NCBI GenBank assembly: GCA_902496595.1
Contig: CABVBV010000021.1
Location: 1 to 22,245 of the forward strand
Source of the DNA: an uncultured Eubacteriales bacterium
GTDB taxonomy: Bacteria; Bacillota; Clostridia; Oscillospirales; Oscillospiraceae
DNA: 22,245 nucleotides
Direction of reading: 5' to 3'
Each line of letters opens with the position of its first letter. The stretch's first letter is position 1. The translations under genes and the position numbers were made by a program. The notes under the pieces are model-generated. The model did no database searches. It had not been told where the DNA came from and saw nothing but the letters and a program-made list of their open reading frames with translations. Positions 15,590 to 22,193 of this stretch are shown here, one piece after another.

Positions 15590-15847
15590 TCAATTTGAGG
15601 CTTTTTCGAGACACTCTTGAAGCGCTATCGAGAGCTGATCGGGGCAGGATGTGGCCTTGAATCCGCAGCGGATGCCGCGCAGCCTGGATATGGCTTCTTT
15701 GGCCTCCATCCCCACTACCAGCTTGGAAATGCCCTGTAAATTGCCGTCGCATCCCCCTCTGACCGCTACTTCTTTTATTATCCCGTTTTCGACCACCACC
15801 CGCATCTGCTGAGAGCAGACGCCTCTGGGCCTGTATATGTGCTCCAT
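15590..15847 (-). CDS. TSCPD domain-containing small protein (TIGR03905 type)
   Basis: 85 aa, full length for this family. The TSCPD module is also found at the C-terminus of some class II ribonucleotide reductases, but stand-alone members are uncharacterised. Seen here: YRPRGVCSQQM, VRGGCDGNLQGISKLVVGM, and RCGFKATSCPDQLSIAL containing the name-giving TSCPD, with five cysteines in all, three or four of which could bind metal. AGGAGG precedes ATG by 8 bases. It is transcribed from a strong promoter (15940-15968) divergently from spoIIP. The window holds no ribonucleotide reductase gene. Function unknown. Confidence 0.88.
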   Translation of the reverse strand: MEHIYRPRGVCSQQMRVVVENGIIKEVAVRGGCDGNLQGISKLVVGMEAKEAISRLRGIRCGFKATSCPDQLSIALQECLEKASN

Positions 15848-15939
15848 TTATTCGTCCTCCTGTCGTTTCGTCCTTTTGTTGTTATGTCTATCTCTTGGAA
15901 AGCCCGACGGAAACTTTGTTACATCCTGTCGGAGAGAGG

Positions 15940-15968
15940 ATTATAGCACAGCTGCGCACGGCTTGCAA
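15940..15968 (-). promoter_or_regulatory. Sigma-A promoter of the TSCPD gene
   Basis: Minus-strand TTGCAA (plus 15963-15968), a 17-base spacer and TATAAT (plus 15940-15945). Start near 15933, leaving an 85-base leader. Confidence 0.75.
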
Positions 15969-15977
15969 GGGGAGGCG

Positions 15978-16006
15978 GAATGTTCCGGGCTCCCGGCTCA
16001 TAGGTT
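15978..16006 (+). promoter_or_regulatory. Candidate sigma-E (mother-cell sporulation) promoter of spoIIP
   Basis: GAATGTT at 15978-15984, 14 bases, then CATAGGTT at 15999-16006. This resembles the sigma-E pattern (GAATATT-type -35, CATANNNT -10). spoIIP is sigma-E-controlled in Bacillus. The predicted start is very close to the ribosome site, so this is tentative. Confidence 0.35.
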
Positions 16007-16025
16007 TGCATGAGGGGGTGAAGGC

Positions 16026-17063
16026 ATGGGAAGGGCGAAGAAGCTGGCGGCGGCAGGGCTCCTGCTGCTCGGGGCGAAGGCGCTGTTTTCCGGGAACACG
16101 GGCGACGCCCTGGCGGGCTGGCTGGGCGAGGCGGTCGGCGGCCGTATGGTCACTGCAAGCCTCAACCTGGAGCTCGGGCCGAGGGAGACGGAGCTGCCTG
16201 AGGCGACCGCCGGTACCGTTTACGTCTCCGCCGCCCCGGCCGCAAGCCCCACGCCGGAGCCGGCCGCGGAGACGGACATGGTCTCCGAGGGGGTCGAGGA
16301 TGGGAGCATAATCGAGACGACGATATATGGGGGCCTGTCCATCAAGAACTCCACGAGCTACGACATAGATGTCGGCGAGCTCGTGCGCCTCGGCCCCACG
16401 CAGAGCCTGCCGCGAGACGGGCCTCAGGTGCTGATCGTCCACACCCACGGCAGCGAGGCCTACACCCCGGACAGGTTGAACAACTATGAAGAGTCCGACA
16501 GCTACCGGACTGAGGACAAGAACTACAACGTGATCCGCGTGGGAGACGAGCTCGCCTCGGCTCTGGAGAAGCAGGGCCTTTCCGTGCTGCACGACAGGGA
16601 GATATACGACTACCCCAGCTACACCGGTTCCTACAACCGCTCCGGCGCGGCGGTGGAGGCGTATCTGGAGGAGTATCCGGACATTGCCGTGGTCATCGAC
16701 CTGCATCGGGATGCGCTGGGAGACGGCGACGTCGTATACAAGACCATGGCTGAGCTGGACGGCCAGACCTCGTCCCAACTCATGATGTTGGTGGGCACCG
16801 GAGAGGGAGGGCTAAGCCATCCGAACTGGGAGCAGAATCTGAGGCTCGCGCTCTATCTTCAGCAGGCGGTGAACGCGAAGTATCCGACGCTGGCGCGGCC
16901 GGTGACGGTGACGCAGGAGCGTTACAATCAGCATCTCACCACAGGCTCGATGATACTCGAGGTGGGCTCGAGCGGGAACACGCTTCAGGAAGCCCTTACC
17001 GCCGTGCGGCTCTATGCCGACGCGGTGGGGCCCGCGCTTTTGAAACTTGTGGCGGAGAACTGA
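16026..17063 (+). CDS. spoIIP: Stage II sporulation protein P
   Basis: Peptidoglycan amidase/endopeptidase of the SpoIID-SpoIIM-SpoIIP complex that drives engulfment, anchored on the mother-cell membrane. 345 aa. Residues about 6-22 form an N-terminal anchor (LAAAGLLLLGAKALF), then a Pro/Ala-rich linker. The catalytic amidase-like domain begins near 130: VLIVHTHGSEAYTP (His139/141, Glu144), YNVIRVGDELASAL, SYTGSYNRSG, VVIDLHRDA (His227) and YNQHLTTGSMILEVGSSGNTLQEA (Glu312), the likely zinc-binding and catalytic residues by family comparison. AGGGGGTG lies 5-6 bases before the ATG. No gpr gene precedes it, unlike the Bacillus arrangement. The linker is short compared with Bacillus SpoIIP (about 400 aa). 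Confidence 0.92.
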   Translation: MGRAKKLAAAGLLLLGAKALFSGNTGDALAGWLGEAVGGRMVTASLNLELGPRETELPEATAGTVYVSAAPAASPTPEPAAETDMVSEGVEDGSIIETTIYGGLSIKNSTSYDIDVGELVRLGPTQSLPRDGPQVLIVHTHGSEAYTPDRLNNYEESDSYRTEDKNYNVIRVGDELASALEKQGLSVLHDREIYDYPSYTGSYNRSGAAVEAYLEEYPDIAVVIDLHRDALGDGDVVYKTMAELDGQTSSQLMMLVGTGEGGLSHPNWEQNLRLALYLQQAVNAKYPTLARPVTVTQERYNQHLTTGSMILEVGSSGNTLQEALTAVRLYADAVGPALLKLVAEN

Positions 17064-17124
17064 ATATTTGACTCCCGGTGCGGCAAGAATCCCTTCAGAA
17101 CGCATCGGGAGGTGTTTTATTATA

Positions 17125-17565
17125 ATGAAGGTATCGGATATCATGTCGGGAAGAGTGGTGACAATCGGGCAGCACGAACCCGTGATCGCGGCGGCGAGGC
17201 TGCTGAAGAGGATGAACCTGGGCGCCCTGCCCGTGACGGACGACAAGGGCAAGCTCAAGGGTATGCTCACAGACCGGGATATAGTGCTCCGCTGCGTGGC
17301 CGCAGGGGCCGACCCGAAGACTCTGGAGATAAGGGAGATAATGTCCAGGGGAGTGGTGACCGCCTCGCCGGGCATCGAAGTCTCAGAGGCGGCGAAGCTC
17401 ATGCGCGGCGACCAGGTTCGCAGACTGCCGGTGGTGGACGGGGGCAGGCTCGTGGGTATGCTCTCTATCGCGGACATGGCAAGGCGCTGCGACATGGAGG
17501 CTGCCGCCGCGCTTGCGGATATCTCCTCAAACCTGCGCCGCGCCGGGCCCGTCGAAAAAATGTGA
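17125..17565 (+). CDS. Double CBS-domain protein
   Basis: 146 aa made almost wholly of two CBS motifs: about residues 1-60 (VSDIMSGRVVTIGQHEP, LGALPVTDDKGKLKGMLTDRDIV) and about 70-128 (IREIMSRGVVTASPGIEVSEAAKLM, VRRLPVVDGGRLVGMLSIADMA). Stand-alone CBS pairs bind adenine nucleotides and act as energy or redox sensors, but the partner here is unknown. It is cytosolic, with no membrane segment. GGGAGGTG lies 10 bases upstream of ATG 17125; an in-frame upstream ATG (17047) falls inside spoIIP and has no ribosome site. It is 61 bases downstream of spoIIP on the same strand, and no clear terminator lies between. Its own promoter is not evident. Confidence 0.92.
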   Translation: MKVSDIMSGRVVTIGQHEPVIAAARLLKRMNLGALPVTDDKGKLKGMLTDRDIVLRCVAAGADPKTLEIREIMSRGVVTASPGIEVSEAAKLMRGDQVRRLPVVDGGRLVGMLSIADMARRCDMEAAAALADISSNLRRAGPVEKM

Positions 17566-17584
17566 GGAAAATTTAAAAACCCCC

Positions 17585-17613
17585 TTTACAAACGGGAGAG
17601 ACTGTGCTATTAT
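17585..17613 (+). promoter_or_regulatory. Sigma-A promoter of perR
   Basis: TTTACA at 17585-17590, a 17-base spacer, TATTAT at 17608-17613. Predicted start near 17620, directly before the palindrome at 17622-17636. Confidence 0.75.
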
Positions 17614-17621
17614 CATATCGG

Positions 17622-17636
17622 TAATAAGAATTATTA
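17622..17636 (+). promoter_or_regulatory. Candidate PerR/Fur box at the perR transcription start
   Basis: TAATAAGAATTATTA is a perfect 6-3-6 inverted repeat resembling the PerR box TTATAATNATTATAA. It lies just after the -10 box, where a bound repressor would block initiation, implying negative autoregulation. Confidence 0.6.
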
Positions 17637-17654
17637 TCGTTTTAGGAGGCGACA

Positions 17655-18056
17655 ATGGAACAGCGCAAGTACAGCAAAAAGCGGCAGGCGATATATGAGG
17701 CGCTGCGGAACACGAAGGAGCATCCGAGCGCGGAGATGCTGTATGCGCGGCTGAAGCCGGAGTATCCGGATCTGAGCCTCGGCACGGTCTATCGGAATCT
17801 GGCGATGTTCGTGAAGGACGGGGACGCGGTGAGCGTCGGGACTGTTGCCGGTCAGGAGCGCTATGATGCGGACACGAGGCCGCACGCGCATTTCATATGT
17901 TCCGGCTGCGGCAGCGTGCTGGACGTATGCTCTCCCTGCCTGAGCTCGTTGGACAAGGAGGTCGAGCGGGAGACCGGCGGAGCGGTAGCGGGGCACACGC
18001 TCAGCTTTTTCGGAACCTGTTCCGGCTGCCTGAAAGGGCAAAAAACGGCGGTATGA
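17655..18056 (+). CDS. perR: Peroxide-responsive Fur-family repressor PerR
   Basis: 133-aa metalloregulator. The N-terminal winged helix (SAEMLYARLKPEYPDLSLGTVYRNL) binds DNA; the C-terminal half binds metals. The PerR ligand set is present with a constant offset of 14 from B. subtilis PerR: His23, Asp71, His77, His79 and Asp90 for the regulatory site (= H37, D85, H91, H93, D104), and Cys82/85 and Cys122/125 for structural zinc (= C96/99, C136/139). Asp at the D104 position, rather than Glu, favours PerR over Fur. An extra CxxC pair is seen at Cys92/95. AGGAGG precedes ATG. Oxidation of the regulatory histidines by peroxide would lift repression; rubrerythrin and rubredoxin genes downstream are natural targets. 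Confidence 0.92.
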   Translation: MEQRKYSKKRQAIYEALRNTKEHPSAEMLYARLKPEYPDLSLGTVYRNLAMFVKDGDAVSVGTVAGQERYDADTRPHAHFICSGCGSVLDVCSPCLSSLDKEVERETGGAVAGHTLSFFGTCSGCLKGQKTAV

Positions 18057-18065
18057 GCCGTTTTT
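18041..18065 (+). terminator. Terminator-like hairpin overlapping the perR stop codon
   Basis: A perfect 9-bp stem pairs AAAAACGGC (18041-18049) with GCCGTTTTT (18057-18065) around a 7-base loop that contains the perR TGA (18054-18056). The T run is paired inside the stem. It could end or attenuate perR transcription before the rubrerythrin gene. Confidence 0.55.
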
Positions 18066-18110
18066 ACATAAGTTATATAATCAAAAGATAAATTACAGGA
18101 GGAAAGAATC

Positions 18111-18656
18111 ATGGCAAAGTGGATCTGCAGCGTATGTGGTTATGTACACGAGGGCGACACCCCTCCCGAGAAGTGCCCGCAGTGCAAGGCTCCGGCCGAG
18201 AAGTTCAAGAAGCAGGAAGAGGGCAAGATGTCCTGGGCGGCCGAGCACGTTGTCGGTGTGGCGAAGGGCTCTCCCGATGAGATAATCTCCGGTCTGAGGA
18301 TGAATTTTGAAGGCGAGTGCACCGAGGTTGGTATGTATCTGGCGATGGCGCGTGTTGCGCACCGCGAGGGCTATCCGGAGATCGGCCTGTACTGGGAGAA
18401 GGCGGCCTGGGAAGAGGCTGAGCACGCTGCGAAGTTTGCGGAGCTGCTGGGCGAAGTCGTCACCGACAGCACGAAGAAGAATCTCGAGATGCGCGTTGAG
18501 GCCGAGAACGGCGCGACGGCGGGCAAGTTCGAGCTTGCGAAGCTGGCGAAGCAGCTGAATCTCGACGCCATACACGACACCGTCCACGAGATGGCCCGCG
18601 ACGAGGCCCGCCACGGCAAGGCGTTTGAGGGTCTCCTGAAGAGGTACTTTGCGTAA
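18111..18656 (+). CDS. Reverse rubrerythrin (rubredoxin domain N-terminal)
   Basis: 181-aa non-haem iron peroxidase reducing hydrogen peroxide (and possibly oxygen) in the cytosol of anaerobes. The rubredoxin-like domain comes first, with Cys6, Cys9, Cys22 and Cys25 ([16 protein letters not shown]), and the ferritin-like di-iron domain second: [48 protein letters not shown] and [12 protein letters not shown] carry the Glu/His ligands. This is the reversed order relative to classical rubrerythrin, as in clostridial Rbr proteins induced by oxygen. AGGAGG lies about 7 bases before ATG. A TATAAT at 18076-18081 may serve as a private -10, but no good -35 accompanies it; it lies just after the perR terminator-like hairpin. 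Rubredoxin follows after 37 bases. Confidence 0.95.
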   Translation: MAKWICSVCGYVHEGDTPPEKCPQCKAPAEKFKKQEEGKMSWAAEHVVGVAKGSPDEIISGLRMNFEGECTEVGMYLAMARVAHREGYPEIGLYWEKAAWEEAEHAAKFAELLGEVVTDSTKKNLEMRVEAENGATAGKFELAKLAKQLNLDAIHDTVHEMARDEARHGKAFEGLLKRYFA

Positions 18657-18693
18657 TCTGCAACATAAAATCTGAAGAAAGGGAGCATAGAGA

Positions 18694-18849
18694 ATGGACA
18701 AGTACGTCTGCGTTTGCGGCTACGAGTACGACCCCGCCGTCGGCGACCCCGACAACGGCGTGGCCCCCGGCACCGCCTGGGAAGATGTCCCCGCCGACTG
18801 GGTATGCCCTGTCTGCGGAATGGGCAAGGACGCTTTTGAGAAGGCGTAA
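18694..18849 (+). CDS. Rubredoxin with a shortened first cysteine loop (CxC)
   Basis: 51-aa electron carrier, probably passing electrons from an NAD(P)H or ferredoxin oxidoreductase to the rubrerythrin encoded just upstream. It matches the family closely: [39 protein letters not shown]. The second ligand pair is normal (Cys38, Cys41: CPVC). The first is CVCG (Cys6, Cys8) instead of the usual CxxCG, one residue shorter, while the flanking YV and GY are kept. AAAGGGAG lies 8-9 bases before ATG. Read directly from the bases; a sequencing slip would need to be exactly three bases. The iron site may be altered or the spacing tolerated. Confidence 0.92.
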   Translation: MDKYVCVCGYEYDPAVGDPDNGVAPGTAWEDVPADWVCPVCGMGKDAFEKA

Positions 18850-18867
18850 GTGAAATAGGCTGGGTAA

Positions 18868-18917
18868 AAGGAGTGCGGCGTCGGCAGCACTCCTTGCCGC
18901 CTGTAAAGGCAGCAAGG
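18868..18917 (+). other. Two overlapping hairpins between rubredoxin and XRE regulator genes
   Basis: Hairpin 1 pairs AAGGAGTGC (18868-18876) with GCACTCCTT (18887-18895). Hairpin 2 pairs CCTTGCCGCC (18892-18901) with GGCAGCAAGG (18908-18917), with one C-A mismatch. They share 18892-18895, so full forms exclude each other. Neither is followed by a T run. Confidence 0.5.
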
Positions 18918-18948
18918 CGAAGTCTCCAAAAAAGACAGGAGGTGCAGC

Positions 18949-19167
18949 ATGGCTCCGTATAAGCGGGTGCGGGAGCTGCGCGTCAGCAGGGGGCTGACGC
19001 AAAAAGAGCTGGCGTCGCAGCTGGGTATGCCCCAGCCGCAGTACTGCCGCTACGAGCAGGGCCGTCACGAGATGCCCCTGCATATGCTGATTGCATTGGC
19101 TAAGTTCTATGAAACCTCCACGGACTACATACTTGAGCTCACAGACGAGCTCGGCCCCAAAGGCTGA
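18949..19167 (+). CDS. Small XRE-family HTH transcriptional regulator
   Basis: 72 aa, consisting of one Cro/C1-type helix-turn-helix domain: VRELRVSRGLTQKELASQLG (helices 1-2), MPQPQYCRYEQGRHEMPLHML (recognition helix region) and LAKFYETSTDYILELTD. No sensor or dimerisation domain remains, so any ligand response is unlikely within this chain. GGAGGTG lies 5-6 bases before ATG. It follows rubredoxin by 99 bases on the same strand and ends in a strong terminator, so it may be the last gene of the peroxide-response transcript or an independent unit. Solo XRE genes of this size are common in clostridia. Targets are unknown. Confidence 0.9.
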   Translation: MAPYKRVRELRVSRGLTQKELASQLGMPQPQYCRYEQGRHEMPLHMLIALAKFYETSTDYILELTDELGPKG

Positions 19168-19168
19168 A

Positions 19169-19217
19169 AGCGCCCGCCCATCCTCATGGGGATGGGCGGG
19201 CGCTCAGCTGTTTTTTT
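19169..19217 (+). terminator. Intrinsic terminator after the XRE gene
   Basis: A perfect 15-bp GC-rich stem pairs 19169-19183 with 19190-19204, followed after six bases by seven T (19211-19217). It lies between convergent XRE and glnS genes; on the minus strand only TTT follows. Confidence 0.88.
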
Positions 19218-19244
19218 GGTTTTGGCGGGCCAATGGTTCGGAAC

Positions 19245-20927
19245 TCAGGCTTTGAAGCTGCCTTTGAGCATGACGGAGCGGTTGAAGACCAGGTGCTCCG
19301 GGCTGGAATCCTTACTGTCGGCGCAGAAGTAGCCCATGCGGAGGAACTGGAAGTGCTCGCTCGGCTTGGCGTTTTCCAGCATACGCTCCAGCTTGCAGCC
19401 CTTCAGAACCTCGAGGCTGTCCGGATTCAGGCACTCGATGAAGTCTTTGCCCGCAGCGTCGGGCTCCGGGTCGGAGAACAGGTTGCTGTAAAGCCTCACC
19501 TCGGCTTCGACGCAGTTTGAAGCGTCGACCCAGTGCATCGTCGCTCCCTTGACCTTGCGGCCGTCGGCCGGGTCGCCGCCGCGGCTTTCCGGGTCGTAGG
19601 TCGCAAGCACCTCTGTCACCTCGCCGTTCTCATCCTTCACGAAGCCGGCGCATTTTATCAGGTATGCGCCCTTGAGCCTGCATTCCAGACCGCAGCTTTC
19701 GCCCTCGTCCGGGCTGAGCCGCTTATATTTCGGAGCCCTGTGCTCCATGAAGTCCTCGCTCTCGATATACAGATTTCTCGAGAAGCTGACCTTCCTGGTT
19801 CCGGCCTCCGGGTCGTTCGGGTTGTTCTCTATCTCCAGCTCCTCGGTCTGGCCCTCGGGGTAGTTCACGATGGTCAGCTTCAAGGGCCTAAGCACGGCCA
19901 TGGCCCTCTGTGCGTGCTCGTTCAGGTCTTCCCTCACGCAGTGCTCGAGCAGCGCATAGTCCACCGTGCTCGGCATCTTCGCGACGCCTATCCTGTCGCA
20001 GAAGTCCCTTATCGCCGCCGCTGTATAGCCGCGCCGCCTCATGCCGCAGAGCGTCGGCATCCTCGGGTCGTCCCAGCCGGATACGCGGCCGTCCTCAACG
20101 AGCTTCCTCAGCTTCCGCTTCGACAAGACCGTGTGGTTGATGCCCAGCCGGGCAAACTCGATCTGCCTCGGCTTGGACGGTACGGAGACGTTATTGACCA
20201 CCCAATCGTACAGCGGACGGTGATCCTCATATTCCAGCGAGCAGAGCGAGTGGGTGATGCCCTCTATGGCGTCCTGTATCGGGTGGGCAAAGTCGTACAT
20301 CGGGAAGATGCACCACTTCGTGCCCTGCCTGTGGTGTTCGATATAGCGTATCCTGTACAGCACCGGGTCGCGCATATTGAAATTGCCGCTCGCGAGGTCT
20401 ATCTTCGCCCTGAGCGTATATTTGCCCTCGGGGAACTCGCCGGTGCGCATACGCCGGAACAGATCCAGGCTCTCCTCGATCGGCCTGTCCCTCCACGGCG
20501 ACCTCGCGGGGGTGTTCGTGTCGCCCCGGTACTCACGAAATTCCTCCGGGCTCAACTCACAGACATAGGCCAGGCCCTTCTTTATGAGTTCCTCCGCATA
20601 GCCGTAGGTCTGCTCGAAGTAATCCGAGCCGTAAAAGAACCTGTCGCCCCAGTCGAAGCCGAGCCAATGTATGTCCTCCTGGATCGCGTCGACATACTCG
20701 GTGTCCTCCTTGGCGGGGTTCGTGTCATCCATTCTGAGGTTGCACAGGCCGCCGTATTTCTCGGCCGTGCCGAAGTCTATGATGAGCGCCTTGCAGTGGC
20801 CGATATGCAGATAGCCGTTCGGCTCCGGAGGGAACCTCGTGTGGACTTTCATGCCTTCGCAGCGCCCGCCGGGGGCGAGATCCTCGTCTATGAACGCCTC
20901 GATAAAATTCTTCGATGTTTCTTCCAT
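19245..20927 (-). CDS. glnS: Glutaminyl-tRNA synthetase
   Basis: Class I synthetase charging tRNA-Gln with glutamine; 560 aa, normal bacterial length. The Rossmann signature is RFPPEPNGYLHIGHCKA (HIGH at 41-44), followed by RMDDTNPAKED and WLGFDWG. The second ATP motif is VLSKRKL (268-272), the GlnRS form of KMSKS. GRVSGWDDPRMPTL and GMRRRGYTAAAIRDF are typical of GlnRS rather than GluRS, and the C-terminal beta-barrel anticodon-binding half is complete (ATMHWVDASNCVEAEVRLY). AGGGG precedes ATG. Many Firmicutes lack glnS and make Gln-tRNA through GatCAB; clostridia with glnS are thought to have gained it by transfer. The gene stands alone with its own promoter. Confidence 0.97.
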   Translation of the reverse strand: MEETSKNFIEAFIDEDLAPGGRCEGMKVHTRFPPEPNGYLHIGHCKALIIDFGTAEKYGGLCNLRMDDTNPAKEDTEYVDAIQEDIHWLGFDWGDRFFYGSDYFEQTYGYAEELIKKGLAYVCELSPEEFREYRGDTNTPARSPWRDRPIEESLDLFRRMRTGEFPEGKYTLRAKIDLASGNFNMRDPVLYRIRYIEHHRQGTKWCIFPMYDFAHPIQDAIEGITHSLCSLEYEDHRPLYDWVVNNVSVPSKPRQIEFARLGINHTVLSKRKLRKLVEDGRVSGWDDPRMPTLCGMRRRGYTAAAIRDFCDRIGVAKMPSTVDYALLEHCVREDLNEHAQRAMAVLRPLKLTIVNYPEGQTEELEIENNPNDPEAGTRKVSFSRNLYIESEDFMEHRAPKYKRLSPDEGESCGLECRLKGAYLIKCAGFVKDENGEVTEVLATYDPESRGGDPADGRKVKGATMHWVDASNCVEAEVRLYSNLFSDPEPDAAGKDFIECLNPDSLEVLKGCKLERMLENAKPSEHFQFLRMGYFCADSKDSSPEHLVFNRSVMLKGSFKA

Positions 20928-20967
20928 GTTATCCCCTCACAGCCTTATCCTGACTTGATGTTCCCCT

Positions 20968-20996
20968 ATTATACACGCTATTTTTATTGTTTACAA
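20968..20996 (-). promoter_or_regulatory. Sigma-A promoter of glnS
   Basis: Minus-strand TTGTAA (plus 20991-20996), 17-base spacer, TATAAT (plus 20968-20973). Start near 20961, about 33 bases before the glnS ATG. I see no T-box (no GGTGG antiterminator-like element) in this short leader. Confidence 0.8.
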
Positions 20997-21018
20997 CGGT
21001 CTTTTTGAACGTTATAAT
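20990..21018 (+). promoter_or_regulatory. Sigma-A promoter of the thioredoxin reductase-like gene
   Basis: TTTACA at 20990-20995, 17-base spacer, TATAAT at 21013-21018. Its -35 hexamer overlaps the glnS -35 hexamer on the other strand by five bases. Start near 21025, giving a leader of under 30 bases. Confidence 0.8.
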
Positions 21019-21051
21019 CATTGTATAAATTACACAGGTATGGAGGGTGCG

Positions 21052-21876
21052 ATGACCGACATCATAATCATCGGCGGAGGGCCTGCGGGCGTGTCCGCCG
21101 CGTTGACGGCGATGCACAGGGGAAAGTCCGCCGTCATAGTTTCCTCCGCCCCGGAGGATTCGCCGCTCTGGAAGGCGGAGCACATTGACAATTACCCGGG
21201 ACTGCCGTCTGTGACGGGCAGGGAGCTCATCGAGGCCCTGCTCAGGCACGCGGAGGGCTCCGGCGCAGCCATCATGAGGGGCAGGGCTTTGGCGGTCATG
21301 CCCATGGGGGCCGGGTTCGGCGTGTCCGTCGGCTCGGACTTTATCCAGGGCCGGGCGGTGGTCGTCTGCTCCGGGCTCTCGAGGGCGAAGCCGTTTCCGG
21401 GCGAGGCTGAGTATCTGGGCATGGGCGTGAGCTACTGCGCCACCTGTGACGGTATGCTGTACCGGGGCAAAAAGGTCGCGGTGATCGGCCTTTCCGCAGA
21501 CGCACCGGAGGAGGCGGACTATCTGCGCTCCATTGGCTGCGAGGTGGAGTATTTCGACGATTCCAGAGCCAAGAAGTACGAGATCAGGGGTTCCGGGAGA
21601 GTGGAGAAGCTCGTGGCCGACGGTGTGGAGCACGAGGTGTCCTGCGTGTTCATACTCAGGTCTGGCGTTGCTCCGGGCTCCCTGGCTCCGGGGCTCGGGC
21701 TTGACGGGCCTCACATAAAAGTTGATGAGAGCATGGCGACGAACATTCCGGGGCTGTTTGCGGCGGGCGACTGCGTCGGCGCCCCTTATCAGGTCGCAAA
21801 GGCAGTGGGAGAGGGCAACATTGCGGGTATATCCGCTTCAAAATATGTTGAAACTATACTCAAGGAGGAGAAATAA
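21052..21876 (+). CDS. Thioredoxin reductase-like flavoprotein lacking NADPH motifs (FFTR/DFTR-like)
   Basis: 274 aa, about 35 shorter than E. coli TrxB (about 320). The FAD site is intact: IIIIGGGPAGVSAALTA at the N-terminus and IPGLFAAGDCVGAPYQVAKAVGEG near the C-terminus. The redox-active pair is CATCDG (Cys129, Cys132). In the second nucleotide domain the GGGNSA-type loop is replaced by VIGLSADAPEEA and the HRR motif that grips the NADPH phosphate is absent (EVEYFDDSRAK). This pattern fits the pyridine-nucleotide-independent, ferredoxin-linked reductases described in clostridia (FFTR). GGAGGG lies 5 bases before ATG 21052; an ATG at 21040 is in frame but precedes that site. trxA begins at the next base, so the pair is an operon and the partner is clear. 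Confidence 0.88.
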   Translation: MTDIIIIGGGPAGVSAALTAMHRGKSAVIVSSAPEDSPLWKAEHIDNYPGLPSVTGRELIEALLRHAEGSGAAIMRGRALAVMPMGAGFGVSVGSDFIQGRAVVVCSGLSRAKPFPGEAEYLGMGVSYCATCDGMLYRGKKVAVIGLSADAPEEADYLRSIGCEVEYFDDSRAKKYEIRGSGRVEKLVADGVEHEVSCVFILRSGVAPGSLAPGLGLDGPHIKVDESMATNIPGLFAAGDCVGAPYQVAKAVGEGNIAGISASKYVETILKEEK

Positions 21877-22182
21877 ATGGCAGTACAGCATTTGACGAGC
21901 GCGGATTTTGACAGCGCCATCTCGACGGGGCGCTGCGTGGTGGATTTTTGGGCCAGCTGGTGCGGCCCGTGCAGGATGCAGGGCCCCATCCTGGAGGATT
22001 TCGCTGCCGAGCACCCCGAGGTGAAGGCCTGCAAGGTGGACGTGGACGCGGAGCCGGCCCTGGCCTCGAGGTTCGGGGTCATGAGCATACCGACGCTCAT
22101 CTACTTTGAGGACGGCGAGCAGGTCGGCAAGGTAGTGGGAGTGCAGATGAAGGAGCAGATCGCTGCTGCTTTGGGAGTGTAA
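21877..22182 (+). CDS. trxA: Thioredoxin
   Basis: 101-aa cytosolic disulfide reductase. The active site is WCGPC (Cys29, Cys32) in VVDFWASWCGPCRMQGP, with Asp23 corresponding to the buried Asp26 of E. coli, and the cis-proline loop SIPTLIYF. Arg follows the CGPC motif where Lys is commoner. The C-terminal helix (QMKEQIAAAL) is complete. AAGGAGGAG lies within the last codons of the upstream reductase, and ATG starts directly after that gene's TAA, so expression is coupled. It should be reduced by the adjacent flavoprotein. Confidence 0.97.
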   Translation: MAVQHLTSADFDSAISTGRCVVDFWASWCGPCRMQGPILEDFAAEHPEVKACKVDVDAEPALASRFGVMSIPTLIYFEDGEQVGKVVGVQMKEQIAAALGV

Positions 22183-22193
22183 GCAGGGTTTGT

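Noticed and set aside
15417..15620. 67-codon plus-strand frame in the AT-rich gap
   Set aside because: No Shine-Dalgarno, overlaps the 3' end of the TSCPD gene, no motif.
18062..18090. PerR box before rubrerythrin
   Set aside because: TTATATAAT is present, but no 7-1-7 palindrome; at most a -10 box without a matching -35.
19533..21008. 491-codon plus-strand open frame opposite glnS
   Set aside because: glnS is unambiguous on the minus strand; this frame runs through its promoter and has no motif.
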